Shown here: piece by piece, positions 25,564-34,201 of the stretch
Layout: each line of letters starts with the position of its first letter
Position numbering within the stretch: the first letter of the stretch is position 1
Origin: Gaiellasilicea sp046594445
GTDB taxonomy: Bacteria > Actinomycetota > Thermoleophilia > Gaiellales > Gaiellaceae
Reading direction: 5' to 3'
DNA: 64,000 bases
Assembly (NCBI GenBank): GCA_046594445.1
Contig: JBKJSM010000057.1
Span: 1-64,000 of the forward strand
The notes under the pieces: model-generated
Database searches by the model: none
What the model was told of the DNA's origin: nothing
The model's input: the letters and a program-made list of their open reading frames with translations, nothing else
Program-made: the position numbers and the translations under genes

Positions 25564-26102
25564 CAGCCGGAGGCGGGGCCGACCGGGCTCTTCTCGCCCG
25601 AACCGGGCGTGCCGAGCTGGAAGCGCCGCTCGACATCGGGCAGCGGCCGGCAGCTCGACTGGCCGCTGCGACAGTCGCTGCCGTCGAGCGAGTACACGCC
25701 CGGGTCTGCGTCGCTGTCGCCCCTAATCGTGCCGGTGCCCTTGCCGACCGCGGACAGGTCGATGCCCTTGCCGACGATGAGGATCCTGTAGCCGCCGCCG
25801 ACGAGCCGGAAGCGGAGACCCTGCCCGCCGTAGCGGACGCAGTCCTCACCGATGAACCGCATCGGATGATCGTCGCCCGAGACGAAGGGCACGTGCGAGT
25901 CGTCGGGAGTCAGGTCGCAGATCTGGACGAAGCCGCGCTCGAGCCGGCCGATCACGCCGCCTCTGGCCTGAAGGGTGATCTTGCCGCGGCCGTCCTCGAC
26001 GGTCAGAGTGCCTTCGCCCGCGCGTTTGCCGGCTTCGCCGGCTACTCCGGCGACGGGCAGGGCGAGCGCCAGCAGCCCGAGGAAGGTGAACAGCTTCCGC
26101 AT
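25563..26102 (-). CDS. Secreted protein of unknown function, first gene of a two-component operon
   Basis: 179 residues from ATG 26102. It begins with a classical signal peptide (MRKLFTFLGLLALALPVAG), followed by a beta-rich domain with ITLQARGGVIGRLERGF and a RFRLVGGGYRILIVGKGID segment. A Cys pair lies at DCRSGQSSC near the C-terminus. There is no lipobox. Co-transcription with the regulator and kinase suggests it modulates or reports to the sensor at the cell surface; this is inference. An upstream ATG at 26168 would place the start inside the operator repeat and is rejected. Confidence 0.7.
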   Translation of the reverse strand: MRKLFTFLGLLALALPVAGVAGEAGKRAGEGTLTVEDGRGKITLQARGGVIGRLERGFVQICDLTPDDSHVPFVSGDDHPMRFIGEDCVRYGGQGLRFRLVGGGYRILIVGKGIDLSAVGKGTGTIRGDSDADPGVYSLDGSDCRSGQSSCRPLPDVERRFQLGTPGSGEKSPVGPASG

Positions 26103-26146
26103 GGGCTTCAGTATCGACACGCTGCGTGTGCCGAGCGTCAGGGTCA

Positions 26147-26163
26147 TGTAAGGAAAGTGTAAG
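26147..26163. promoter_or_regulatory. TGTAAG-N5-TGTAAG direct-repeat operator
   Basis: Two identical TGTAAG hexamers are separated by GAAAG, a period of exactly 11 bases. On the minus strand they read CTTACA twice. OmpR-family regulators bind two such half-sites in tandem, and the PhoP box of Bacillus is TTAACA-like repeats with about the same spacing. It lies 45 nt upstream of the secreted-protein/two-component operon and 38 nt upstream of the divergent antiporter, so it could control both. Confidence 0.65.
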
Positions 26164-26200
26164 CGCACATCGGTGGCGCGGGTAGGCCTAGATTTCCCGG

Positions 26201-27412
26201 ATGGACGAGATCGGCGACTTCGGTCAGATCGTACTGGTGGTCGCCGCCGGCTTCTCGCTCGCGCTCTTCGGCCGCTCGATCACCGAACGGCTGGCGATCC
26301 CGAGCGCGGCCCTCTTCCTGGTCGCCGCAGCGGCGGCCTCGGATCTCGTTCCTGCGCTGGGCGACGCCGTCTCCTTCGTCACGGTCGAGCGGATCGCCGT
26401 GGTCGCGCTGATCGTGATCCTGCTCGACGGCGGCATGGACATCGGCTGGCGACTCTTTCGAGCTTCCGCCGTTCCGATTCTCTCGCTCGGCGTGCTCGGC
26501 ACGTTCGCTACCGCGGGGGTGATCGCGCTCGCGGCCCACCTGCTCCTCGACCTCTCCTGGATCACGAGCGGGTTGCTCGGCGCGGCGCTCGCGCCCACGG
26601 ACCCCGCGGTCACGTTCAGCGTGCTTGGTGGGCGCGAGATCGAGGGACGAACCGGCACGATCCTGAAGGGCGAGTCCGGCGCAAACGACCCGGTCGGGAT
26701 CGCGCTGATGATCGGGATGATCGAGCTGGCGACGAGCGACGACGGCTCGTTCTGGACCGTCGTCGAGGAGTTCACGGTGGAGATGGTGCTGGGTGTGGCT
26801 GTCGGCGTCCTGGGCGCCGCCGTCTTCCTGCCGGTCATGAAGCGCGTTCCGTTGCCTGAAGTGTCGTTGTATCCGCTTCGCCTACTCGCTGCCGGGGGCG
26901 CGGTCTACGGAGCCGCCACGCTCGTGCACGGATCGGGCTTCCTTGCCGTCTTTGTCGCCGGGATCCTGATCGGCGACGCCCAACTGCCCCACAGGCGCGA
27001 GGTCGACGGCTTCCTCTCCTCGCTCGGAAGCCTGGCGGAGATCACCGCCTTCGTCGCTCTCGGGCTCACGATCACTCTCGCCTCGCTCTTCGAGGAAGGC
27101 GTCTGGCTGGATGGCCTCCTGCTGGCGGCGCTACTCGCGTTCGTGATCCGGCCGCTCGTCGTCGGCGGACTCCTTCTTCCCGTTCGCCTGAGCCGCGGCG
27201 AGCGTCTCTTCGTGATGTGGAGCGGCCTCAAGGGGGCCGTGCCGATCCTGCTCGCAGCACTCGCGGTGATCGGCGGCGTCGACGACGGAGAGGCGATCTA
27301 CGGGATCGTCTTCGTGGTCGTCCTCTTCTCCGTGCTCGTGCAGGGGACGTTCGTGCCGCTCGTCGCCGCGCGTCTCGGTGTGCCGATGAGCCGGGCGGAC
27401 GCTCAGTCGTAG
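26201..27412 (+). CDS. CPA1-family cation:proton antiporter
   Basis: 403 residues, about eleven to twelve hydrophobic segments, and no cytoplasmic TrkA domain (unlike the antiporter at 10427). Core motifs LAPTDPAVTFSVLG and GESGANDPVGIALM contain the ND ion-binding pair, and RGERLFVMWSGLKGAVPI is the conserved late helix. It likely exchanges Na+ for protons. It may share the TGTAAG operator with the divergent two-component operon. Its last ten bases overlap the convergent dehydrogenase gene. Confidence 0.88.
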   Translation: MDEIGDFGQIVLVVAAGFSLALFGRSITERLAIPSAALFLVAAAAASDLVPALGDAVSFVTVERIAVVALIVILLDGGMDIGWRLFRASAVPILSLGVLGTFATAGVIALAAHLLLDLSWITSGLLGAALAPTDPAVTFSVLGGREIEGRTGTILKGESGANDPVGIALMIGMIELATSDDGSFWTVVEEFTVEMVLGVAVGVLGAAVFLPVMKRVPLPEVSLYPLRLLAAGGAVYGAATLVHGSGFLAVFVAGILIGDAQLPHRREVDGFLSSLGSLAEITAFVALGLTITLASLFEEGVWLDGLLLAALLAFVIRPLVVGGLLLPVRLSRGERLFVMWSGLKGAVPILLAALAVIGGVDDGEAIYGIVFVVVLFSVLVQGTFVPLVAARLGVPMSRADAQS

Positions 27413-28257
27413 GTGTAGAAGCCGCGGCCGGACTTGCGTCCGAGCAGGCCGGCGTTGCGCATCGCGACCAGACGCGGCGGCGGCGCCATCCGCTGCTCCC
27501 GCGTCTTCTCGTACAGCGCCTCGGACGCATGCACGTGCACGTCGATTCCGACGAGGTCGACGAGGGCGCACGGGCCCATCGGCCAGCCGGCGCCGTTCTT
27601 CATCCCCGTGTCCAGATCCTCCGGCGACACCCGCGACTCGTCGAGTACCCGGATGCAATCGTTCAGAAGCGGGATCAGGACGCGGTTGACGACGAACCCG
27701 GGCGTGTCGTGGCAGCGGATCGGCGTCTTCCCGATCCGCCCGCCGAACGCGTAGGCGGTCTCGAACGGCTCGTCGGCGGTCAGCTCGGCGCGGACGATCT
27801 CGACGAGCGGCATCAGCGGCGCGGGGTTGAAGAAGTGCATGCCGACCACGCGCTCCGGCCTTGTAGCCGCGGCCGCGATCTCGGTCACCGAGAGCGCCGA
27901 GGTGTTCGTGGCGAGCACGGCGTCGGGCCGGCAGATCCGGTCGAGCTCGGCGAAGAGCTCTCGCTTCGGCTCGAGCTCCTCGACGATCGCCTCGATCACG
28001 AGGTCGCAGTCGGCGAAGTCGGCAACGTCGGTCGTCAGCGTCAGGCGCGCGACCGCGTCGTCGCGGGCGCCCTGCTCGAGCTGCCCCTTCTCGACCTTGC
28101 GGGTGAGGAAGTGCCCGATCCGCTCGCGCGCCTTCTCACCGAGGCCAGAGGTGACTTCACGACCGACCGTCTCCACTCCGGCCTCGACGCAGAGCTGCGC
28201 GATCCCGGCGCCCATCGCGCCGAGCCCAACCACACCGACCTTGCGGATCTCCCCCAT
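27403..28257 (-). CDS. 3-hydroxybutyryl-CoA / 3-hydroxyacyl-CoA dehydrogenase
   Basis: 284 residues. NAD-binding GLGAMGAG at about 11-18, followed by the 3HCDH motifs MHFFNPAPLMPLVEIV and KTPIRCHDTPGFVVNRVL, where the HxxGFVxNR region is characteristic. It oxidises 3-hydroxyacyl-CoA in fatty acid or PHB/butyrate metabolism. It is the last gene of the minus-strand run that includes the thiolase at 29026, and the two enzymes catalyse consecutive steps. Confidence 0.92.
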   Translation of the reverse strand: MGEIRKVGVVGLGAMGAGIAQLCVEAGVETVGREVTSGLGEKARERIGHFLTRKVEKGQLEQGARDDAVARLTLTTDVADFADCDLVIEAIVEELEPKRELFAELDRICRPDAVLATNTSALSVTEIAAAATRPERVVGMHFFNPAPLMPLVEIVRAELTADEPFETAYAFGGRIGKTPIRCHDTPGFVVNRVLIPLLNDCIRVLDESRVSPEDLDTGMKNGAGWPMGPCALVDLVGIDVHVHASEALYEKTREQRMAPPPRLVAMRNAGLLGRKSGRGFYTYD

Positions 28258-28273
28258 CGGCGGCCGATCCTAC

Positions 28274-28666
28274 CTACCGCGCGATCTCCCAGATGTGGCC
28301 GCCGGGATCGCTGAAGCTGGCGGTTCGCACTCCCCAGGGACGATCCATCGGGCCGTTCAGCAGCTCGACTCCGCGTGTGGCCAGCTCCGCGCACATGGCG
28401 TCCACGTCGTCCACCTCGATCGTGAACTGCATGCGGGCTCCGGCCCGGCGACCGGCCACCGTCGCGGGCTCGATCAGCTCCCGCGCGGCGGTGGCCTTCA
28501 GCAGGTTGACGATCGAGTTCCCGAAGTTGAACACAACCGAGTCGTCGTCCTCGAACGCCAACGGCAGGCCGAAGACCTCCCGGTAGAACTTCTTCGCGCC
28601 CGCGAGGTCCTCGACGAACAGCGTGATGGCACTGATGCCCCGCGGCCACGCCGCGCTAGTCGTCAA
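28274..28666 (-). CDS. VOC-family (glyoxalase-fold) protein
   Basis: 130 residues with the paired beta-alpha-beta-beta-beta modules: AITLFVEDLAGAKKFYREVFG at the start (broken here to name the motif LFVEDL...KKFYREVFG) and WGVRTASFSDPGGHIWEIA at the end. The family ranges from glyoxalase to extradiol dioxygenase and antibiotic-binding proteins; the substrate is not evident. A TTG start at 28666 with a good GGAGGAG site overlaps the DUF1905 gene by 11 nt. Confidence 0.82.
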   Translation of the reverse strand: MTTSAAWPRGISAITLFVEDLAGAKKFYREVFGLPLAFEDDDSVVFNFGNSIVNLLKATAARELIEPATVAGRRAGARMQFTIEVDDVDAMCAELATRGVELLNGPMDRPWGVRTASFSDPGGHIWEIAR

Positions 28667-28937
28667 GCCGCTCCTCCAACTGAACGGTGGCGGTGTCGCC
28701 AGCCTCCTTGCCGATCGCGCGGCGGACGTCTGCCTTGATCGGCAGCTTGTGGGTGCCGTCGCCGAGCGCCATGAACGAGGTTCGGAAGGGATGTCCGTCG
28801 ATCGAGCCGCGAACCTTCACGAGCCCTCGCGTGCCGAAGAACTCGACCGAGCGAGGCCAGATGACGTACGTCCAGCCACCCTTCGCCGGGCTCTTCTGCA
28901 AAATCGCTGTGAACCGCTCCCCGAGATGCGTCGTCAT
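28656..28937 (-). CDS. DUF1905-domain protein
   Basis: 93 residues covering the DUF1905 beta-barrel alone: GGWTYVIWP, then FGTRGLVKVRGSIDGHPFRT and LPIKADVRRAIGKEAGD (each a family hallmark). The biochemical function is unknown. Larger homologues carry an added YdeI/OmpD-like domain, absent here. A GGAGG site precedes ATG 28937. It lies 88 nt after the thiolase and overlaps the VOC gene. Confidence 0.82.
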   Translation of the reverse strand: MTTHLGERFTAILQKSPAKGGWTYVIWPRSVEFFGTRGLVKVRGSIDGHPFRTSFMALGDGTHKLPIKADVRRAIGKEAGDTATVQLEERLDD

Positions 28938-29025
28938 CGTCCTGAACCTCCAGTCCGCGGGTTCCGTCTGGATTTGAGACTCCGAGCGGGCCTGAAACTC
29001 ATCGGTATTGAGCGCGCTAGACGCG

Positions 29026-30171
29026 CTAGACGCGCTCGACGACCGCGGCGATCGCCTGGCCGAAGCCGATGCACATGCAGGCGATCCCGTAGCGCGCCTC
29101 GCGACGCTCGAGCTCGTTCAGCAGCGTCGCGGTGACGCGCGCGCCGGTGGCGCCGAGCGGATGGCCGAGCGAGATGCCGCCGCCGTTCGGGTTGATGTCG
29201 TCGAAGCGGTCCTCGAGGCCGGCGTCGTGCGCGAACTGGAGCACGACCGACGCGAACGCCTCGTTCACCTCGATCACCGAGATGTCGTCCCAGGTCAGCC
29301 CGGCCTTCGCGAGCGCCTTGCGGCAGGCCTCCGGGTTCCCATGGAGCATCCGGTAGGGGTCGACGCCCGAGAGCCCGAAGGAGACGAAGCGTGCGCGCGG
29401 CTCGAGTCCGAGCCGGCTCGCTGCCGCCTCGCTCGTGACGAGCACCGCGGCGGCGCCGTCGACGATCTGGCTCGAGTTGCCGGCGGTGACGACGCCGTCG
29501 GGGATGAAGGCGGGCTGGAGCGCGGCGAGCTTCTCGGCCGACGTATCGGCGCGCGGCGCCTCGTCGACGGCGAAGAGCACGGCGGCCCCGGCGGCCGAGA
29601 CCTCGACGGGAACGATCTCGTTCTCGAAGCGACCCTCCTCGATGGCGGCGAGCGCGCGGCGGTGCGACTCGAGCGAATAGGAGTCGAGCGCCTCGCGGGA
29701 CAGGTGCCACTCGGCGGCGATCGCCTCGGCGGAGATCCCCTGCGGGACGATCTGCCAGCGCTCGTGCAACTTGTCTGAGAGGTCGCCCCCGTTCGAGCCC
29801 ATCGGGACGCGCGACATCATCTCGACGCCGGCCGATACGACGACATCGAGCTGCCCGGCCCAGATCGCTGCGGCGGCGTTGAAGTTCGTCTGCATGGAGG
29901 AGCCGCATTGCCGGTCGACGGTCGTGCCGCAGACCGTCTCGGGCCAGCCGGCGACCATCGGCGCCATCCGGCCGATGTTCCAGCCCTGCTCCCCGATCTG
30001 CGTCACGCAGCCCATCTGGACGTCCTCGACCTCGGCCGGGTCAAGGTCGTGTCGGGCGACGAGGCCGTTCAGCACCTGCGCGGCGAGCTCGTCGCCGCGC
30101 GTGCCCGAAAGCGAGCCGTTCCTGCGCCCGATCGGGCTGCGGACGGCGTCGACGATCAGGGCGTCGGTCAC
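29026..30171 (-). CDS. Thiolase, acetyl-CoA C-acyltransferase
   Basis: 381 residues from GTG 30171, which overlaps the P450 stop (GTGA). The acyl-accepting Cys is C89 in DRQCGSSMQ, the HPLGATGAR His loop follows, and the second active-site Cys lies in CMCIGFGQA at the C-terminus. It performs Claisen condensation or thiolysis of acyl-CoA. With the 3-hydroxyacyl-CoA dehydrogenase two genes on, it suggests beta-oxidation-like chemistry. The stop is followed by a second in-frame TAG in a 9-base repeat. Confidence 0.92.
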   Translation of the reverse strand: MTDALIVDAVRSPIGRRNGSLSGTRGDELAAQVLNGLVARHDLDPAEVEDVQMGCVTQIGEQGWNIGRMAPMVAGWPETVCGTTVDRQCGSSMQTNFNAAAAIWAGQLDVVVSAGVEMMSRVPMGSNGGDLSDKLHERWQIVPQGISAEAIAAEWHLSREALDSYSLESHRRALAAIEEGRFENEIVPVEVSAAGAAVLFAVDEAPRADTSAEKLAALQPAFIPDGVVTAGNSSQIVDGAAAVLVTSEAAASRLGLEPRARFVSFGLSGVDPYRMLHGNPEACRKALAKAGLTWDDISVIEVNEAFASVVLQFAHDAGLEDRFDDINPNGGGISLGHPLGATGARVTATLLNELERREARYGIACMCIGFGQAIAAVVERV

Positions 30172-31376
30172 CTGCTCAGGGTACCGCTTCCGTTGCCGAC
30201 ATCCCAGCGCGCCCACAGCGTCGGCGGCTTGCGGAAGACGAGCCCGCGCGGCGCGCTCGGGCGCTGGGGATCGAGGTGCACCCCGGGCAGGCGGGAGAGC
30301 AGGCGGTCGAGCGCGACCCGAGCTTCGAGCCGCGCCAGGTGCATCCCGATGCAGACGTGCGGCCCCTGGGCGAAGGTCACGTGCAGCCGCGTGTTGTCGC
30401 GCGCGAGGTCGAAGCGGTCCGGCTCCGCGAAGACCGCGGGATCGCGGTTCGCCCCGGCGAGCGAGACCGTCACGAGGTCTCGCTCTCCGATCTGCGCTCG
30501 TCCGAGCCCGATGTCCCTCGTCGCGTACCGGTCGACGACCGCGGCGGCCGGCTCGAGACGGAGCGACTCCTCGACCGCCGCGCCGACGAGAGCCGGATCG
30601 CGCTCGACGAGCGCGCGCTGCTCGGGGTGCGCGAGCACGTGCAGGATCGCGTTGGCGATCGCCCCCTCGGTTGTCTCGATGCCGCCGAACAGGAGCACGG
30701 CAGCGTTGGAGACGACCTCCCCGCCGGTCAGTCCGCCCCCGCCCCCAGCGGCGGCCGCTACCAGCGAGGTGTCCGGATCGCTGCCGAAGACCCGCTCGAC
30801 GCTGGCGCGCAGCCGCTCGAACGCCTCCCCCGCGTCAGGCCCTGCCGGCAGGCCCTCGGTGATCGCGGTTACGCCGGCGACGATCGATTCGTACCAGCCG
30901 GGCACCGCTCCCGAGTCCTCCTCGTCGAGCCCGAGCGCCTGCACCATCGCGGCGACGGAGAGCGGGCCGGCGAGGCTGCGTCGCAGCTCCGCCTCTCCGT
31001 CCGCCTCGACCGCGTCAAGCAGCCGGTCGACCTCTGCGTCGACGAAGTCGGCGAAGCGCGCGCGCACGGAGTCGAGCCGGAAGGGGCGAGCGAAGGGATC
31101 GCGATGGCGAGCGTGCTCGGGGCCGTCGAGCGAGAGCATGCTCGGGCCGACGACCTGCGCGGTCGAGAAGCGAGGGTCGTCGACAGTAAACGTCTCGGCG
31201 TCGCGCATCACCTCGAGGGCCAGGTCGCGCCGGGTGACGAGCCAGCCGTCGAGCGCCGGTAGCCAGGAGACAGGCTCCGACTCGCGCAGCCGCGCGAGCA
31301 CTGGATGCGGATCGTGATCCAGCTCCGCGATCGTGACCACGGCGCCGAGCGGGAAGTCGTCACGTGCGGACGGCAT
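30168..31376 (-). CDS. Cytochrome P450 monooxygenase
   Basis: 402 residues, soluble bacterial type. The heme-ligating Cys is C342 in FAQGPHVCIGMHLARLE, the ExxR pair is in EESLR, and the I-helix has LFGGIETTEG in place of AGxDT, with Glu for Asp next to the catalytic Thr, a common variant. Coupling to a thiolase suggests hydroxylation of a lipid, sterol or fatty acid before CoA-linked degradation, but no ferredoxin gene is nearby. ATG 31376 is preferred over 31400; it overlaps the cyclase gene by 17 nt. Confidence 0.92.
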   Translation of the reverse strand: MPSARDDFPLGAVVTIAELDHDPHPVLARLRESEPVSWLPALDGWLVTRRDLALEVMRDAETFTVDDPRFSTAQVVGPSMLSLDGPEHARHRDPFARPFRLDSVRARFADFVDAEVDRLLDAVEADGEAELRRSLAGPLSVAAMVQALGLDEEDSGAVPGWYESIVAGVTAITEGLPAGPDAGEAFERLRASVERVFGSDPDTSLVAAAAGGGGGLTGGEVVSNAAVLLFGGIETTEGAIANAILHVLAHPEQRALVERDPALVGAAVEESLRLEPAAAVVDRYATRDIGLGRAQIGERDLVTVSLAGANRDPAVFAEPDRFDLARDNTRLHVTFAQGPHVCIGMHLARLEARVALDRLLSRLPGVHLDPQRPSAPRGLVFRKPPTLWARWDVGNGSGTLSR

Positions 31377-32685
31377 AGATACCCCATGAGCCCGGGACAC
31401 CCTTCAACTCGCGCTCACCGCGCTCCTCGAACTCGAGCCCCGAGCCCGCGACGAGATCGCGGACGGTGGCGGAAACGAGAATCTCGCCTTCGGCGGCTGC
31501 GGCGGAGATCCTGGCGCCGATCACGACCGCCACCCCCGCCAGCTTCCCGTCCACCTGCTCGCACTCACCGGTGTGCACGCCCGCCCGCACGCCGAGCCCG
31601 ATCCGCGCCAGCCCGTCGCGGATCGCGGTCGCGCAGCGCACGGCTCGCGCCGGACCGTCGAACGCAGCGAAGAAGCCGTCGCCCGCGACGTCCAGCTCCC
31701 GCCCGCGGTAGCGCTCGAGCTCGCCGCGGACGACCGTGTGGTGGCGCTCGACCAGCTCGGCCCAGCGGCGGTCCCCCTCGGCGACGGCCCGCTCCGTAGA
31801 TCGGACGAGATCGGTAAAGAGGATCGTCGCGAGCACGCGATCGGGATCAGGCCCGCGTCGTACCCCGGTGAGAAACGACTCGACCTCCTCGAGGATCTGA
31901 TCCGCGTCGACGGAGATCATGTGCGAGCTCCCGGGCAGCTCGATGAAGCGGGCATCGGGAACGTGGGCCCCGATGTAGCGGCCTTCTTCGACATTGGAGT
32001 CAGCGTCGCCGGTGCGATGAAGAACGAGGGTCGGCGCCGTGATCGCCGGCAGGACGTGCCGCACGTCGATCTGGCTGTTCATCAGGATCAGGTCGCGCGC
32101 GGCGCCGGGGCTCGCCGCCGCACGAGCACGGCGCAGCCACCAGTTGACGCTCGCGTCGTCGGTGTCCGCACCCATCCTCGCGTGGTCGGCCTTCGTGCCC
32201 CAGTCACGCTCGACCTCGGCGGCGTAGGCCTGCCGCTCTTCCCAGGTCACGGCCCACGGGTAGTCGTCGTCGGGATCGCGCCGCTTCGCGTAGGAGGCGT
32301 AGATGACGAGCGCCGACACACGCTCGGGATACGTCGCCGCGAACAGGCAGCACATCGGGCCACCCTCCGAGTAGCCGTACAGCGCCGCGCGCTCGCTGCC
32401 TGCTGCGTCCATGACCGCGCGGACGTCATCCATTCGCGTCTCGAGGTCGGGCAGCCCGACGGTGCGATCCGAAAGACCCGTGCCTCGCTTGTCGAACCGG
32501 ATCAGCCGCGCGAAGGAGGAGAGCCGCCGCAGCATGTGGGCATACCGGGGCTCCTCCCAGTCGATGTCCAGGTGGGAGACGAATCCCGGCACCAGGACGA
32601 GGTCGAGCGGCCCTTGCCCCGTTACCTGGTAGGCGATGTTGACCTCGCCGCTGCGGGCGTACCGGGTATCAGGCGGCGAGGACAT
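31360..32685 (-). CDS. Alpha/beta-hydrolase fused to a class III nucleotide cyclase domain (degenerate active site)
   Basis: 441 residues. Residues about 10-275 form an alpha/beta-hydrolase with nucleophile S106 in GYSEGG, an acid near D228 and H255. Residues about 283-441 form a class III cyclase homology domain. Both metal Asps are kept (D292, D336), but the purine-selecting Lys position is D332 and the transition-state Asn position is V388, while R392 remains. The architecture matches mycobacterial Rv1900c. Cyclase activity may be weak, altered or lost. ATG 32685 is chosen; ATG 32712 would collide with the divergent aldehyde dehydrogenase. Confidence 0.88.
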   Translation of the reverse strand: MSSPPDTRYARSGEVNIAYQVTGQGPLDLVLVPGFVSHLDIDWEEPRYAHMLRRLSSFARLIRFDKRGTGLSDRTVGLPDLETRMDDVRAVMDAAGSERAALYGYSEGGPMCCLFAATYPERVSALVIYASYAKRRDPDDDYPWAVTWEERQAYAAEVERDWGTKADHARMGADTDDASVNWWLRRARAAASPGAARDLILMNSQIDVRHVLPAITAPTLVLHRTGDADSNVEEGRYIGAHVPDARFIELPGSSHMISVDADQILEEVESFLTGVRRGPDPDRVLATILFTDLVRSTERAVAEGDRRWAELVERHHTVVRGELERYRGRELDVAGDGFFAAFDGPARAVRCATAIRDGLARIGLGVRAGVHTGECEQVDGKLAGVAVVIGARISAAAAEGEILVSATVRDLVAGSGLEFEERGERELKGVPGSWGIYAVRT

Positions 32686-32710
32686 GCCCGCAGTCTCGTA
32701 GACTCGGTGC

Positions 32711-34138
32711 ATGGCGGCAACGGCGACCGAGAAGAAGCTCCTGATCGGGGGCGAGTGGATCGAGACCGGCGGGTGGATCGAGGTGCGCTCGCCGTATTCC
32801 GGCGAGCTCGTCGGCCGAGTGGCGAAGGCGGGCGCTGCCGAAGCCCGGCGCGCGATCGATGCGGCCGAGGCCGCGATGCGCGAGCCGCTTCCCGCGCACA
32901 AGCGGGCGGAGATCCTCGTGCGGGTCGCGGGCTTTCTCGGAAGCCGGCACGAGGAGGTCGCGCAGACGATCACCGCAGAGTCGGGCAAGCCGCTGAAGGC
33001 GGCGCGCGTCGAGGCGGCGCGAGCAATGTCGACGTTCACGTTCGCGGCGGTCGAGGCCCGCAAACTTACCGGCGAGATGATCCCGATGGACGCCTCGCAG
33101 GCGGGCGCGGGGAAGCTCGCCTTCACCCTGCGCCAGCCGGTCGGGATCGTCGGAGCGATCTCCCCGTTCAACTTCCCGCTCAACCTGGTCGCGCACAAGA
33201 TCGCGCCGGCGCTGGCCGCCGGCTGTGCGGTCGTGCTCAAGCCGGCGTCGCAGACGCCGTTCTCGGCACTCCTGCTCGCAGAGCTCGAAACCGAGGCCGG
33301 CCTCCCGCCCGGGTGGCTCAACGTCCTCGTCGGCCCCGCGTCGGAGATCGGGGACGTGCTGGTCGGCGACGAGCGCGTGCGCGCGATCACCTTCACGGGC
33401 TCGGGCGAGGTCGGCTGGAAGCTGGCCGAGCGCGCGGCGCGCAAGCGGGTCAAGCTCGAGCTCGGAAACGCGACGCCCGTGATCGTCGAGGCCGACGCGG
33501 ATCTCGACGACGCCGCCGCGAAGCTCGCTGCGAACGCGTTCTCCTTCGCCGGCCAGAGCTGCATCTCCGTGCAGCGGGTCTACGTCCAGCGCGGCGCCTA
33601 CGAGGCGCTGCTCGAGCGCTTCCTGCCGAAGGTGGAGGCACTCGTCGTCGGCGACCCGGCCGACGAGACAACGGACGTCGGGCCGATGATCGACGAGGGC
33701 GCACGCGACCGCGTGCTCTCCTGGATCGAGGAAGCCCGTTCCGCCGGCGCCGAGATCCTCGCGGGTGGGACGCTCGAGGGCGAGCTGATCCGCCCGACGG
33801 TGATCGCGAACGCGGGCCCGGAGCTGAAGGTGTCCTGCGAGGAGATCTTCGGGCCGGTCTGCACGGTCGCCGCCTACGACACGCTCGACGAGGCGATCGA
33901 GCTCGCGAACGGCACGCGCTACGGCCTCCAGGCCGGGATCTTCACCGGCTCGATCAAGACGGCGCTCGCCGCGGCGGCGCGGCTCGAGTTCGGGGGCGTC
34001 ACGATCAACGAGGCTCCCACGTTCCGCGCCGACCAGATGCCGTACGGCGGCATCAAGGACTCGGGCAACACCCGCGAAGGACCGGCGTACGCGGTGCGGG
34101 AGCTGACCGAGGACCGCCTGGTCGCGATCCAGCTCTGA
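32711..34138 (+). CDS. NAD(P)-dependent aldehyde dehydrogenase
   Basis: 475 residues, full-length ALDH superfamily. NFPLNLVAHKIAPAL is the cofactor region, FTGSGEVG the Rossmann glycine motif, the general base is E250 in LELGN, and the nucleophile is C284 in AGQSCISVQR. It is closest in feel to lactaldehyde/succinate-semialdehyde types (GGIKDSGNTREGPAYAV near the end), but the substrate is not certain. It is divergent from the hydrolase-cyclase gene by 25 nt. Confidence 0.92.
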   Translation: MAATATEKKLLIGGEWIETGGWIEVRSPYSGELVGRVAKAGAAEARRAIDAAEAAMREPLPAHKRAEILVRVAGFLGSRHEEVAQTITAESGKPLKAARVEAARAMSTFTFAAVEARKLTGEMIPMDASQAGAGKLAFTLRQPVGIVGAISPFNFPLNLVAHKIAPALAAGCAVVLKPASQTPFSALLLAELETEAGLPPGWLNVLVGPASEIGDVLVGDERVRAITFTGSGEVGWKLAERAARKRVKLELGNATPVIVEADADLDDAAAKLAANAFSFAGQSCISVQRVYVQRGAYEALLERFLPKVEALVVGDPADETTDVGPMIDEGARDRVLSWIEEARSAGAEILAGGTLEGELIRPTVIANAGPELKVSCEEIFGPVCTVAAYDTLDEAIELANGTRYGLQAGIFTGSIKTALAAAARLEFGGVTINEAPTFRADQMPYGGIKDSGNTREGPAYAVRELTEDRLVAIQL

Positions 34139-34201
34139 CGAGCTTAGGGCAGCAGGCACCGCGCCGAATAGCCCTCCGCAGGCGTTAGTAGACTCGCGGC
34201 A

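Noticed and set aside
29014..29040. Three 9-base GCGCTAGAC-like repeats
   Set aside because: They are only the end of the thiolase gene and two tandem stop codons; too short to be a functional repeat.
32713..33564. N-terminal extension of the hydrolase-cyclase frame to a 734-residue protein
   Set aside because: The extension is antisense to the aldehyde dehydrogenase and has no recognisable domain; the fusion itself begins at 32685.
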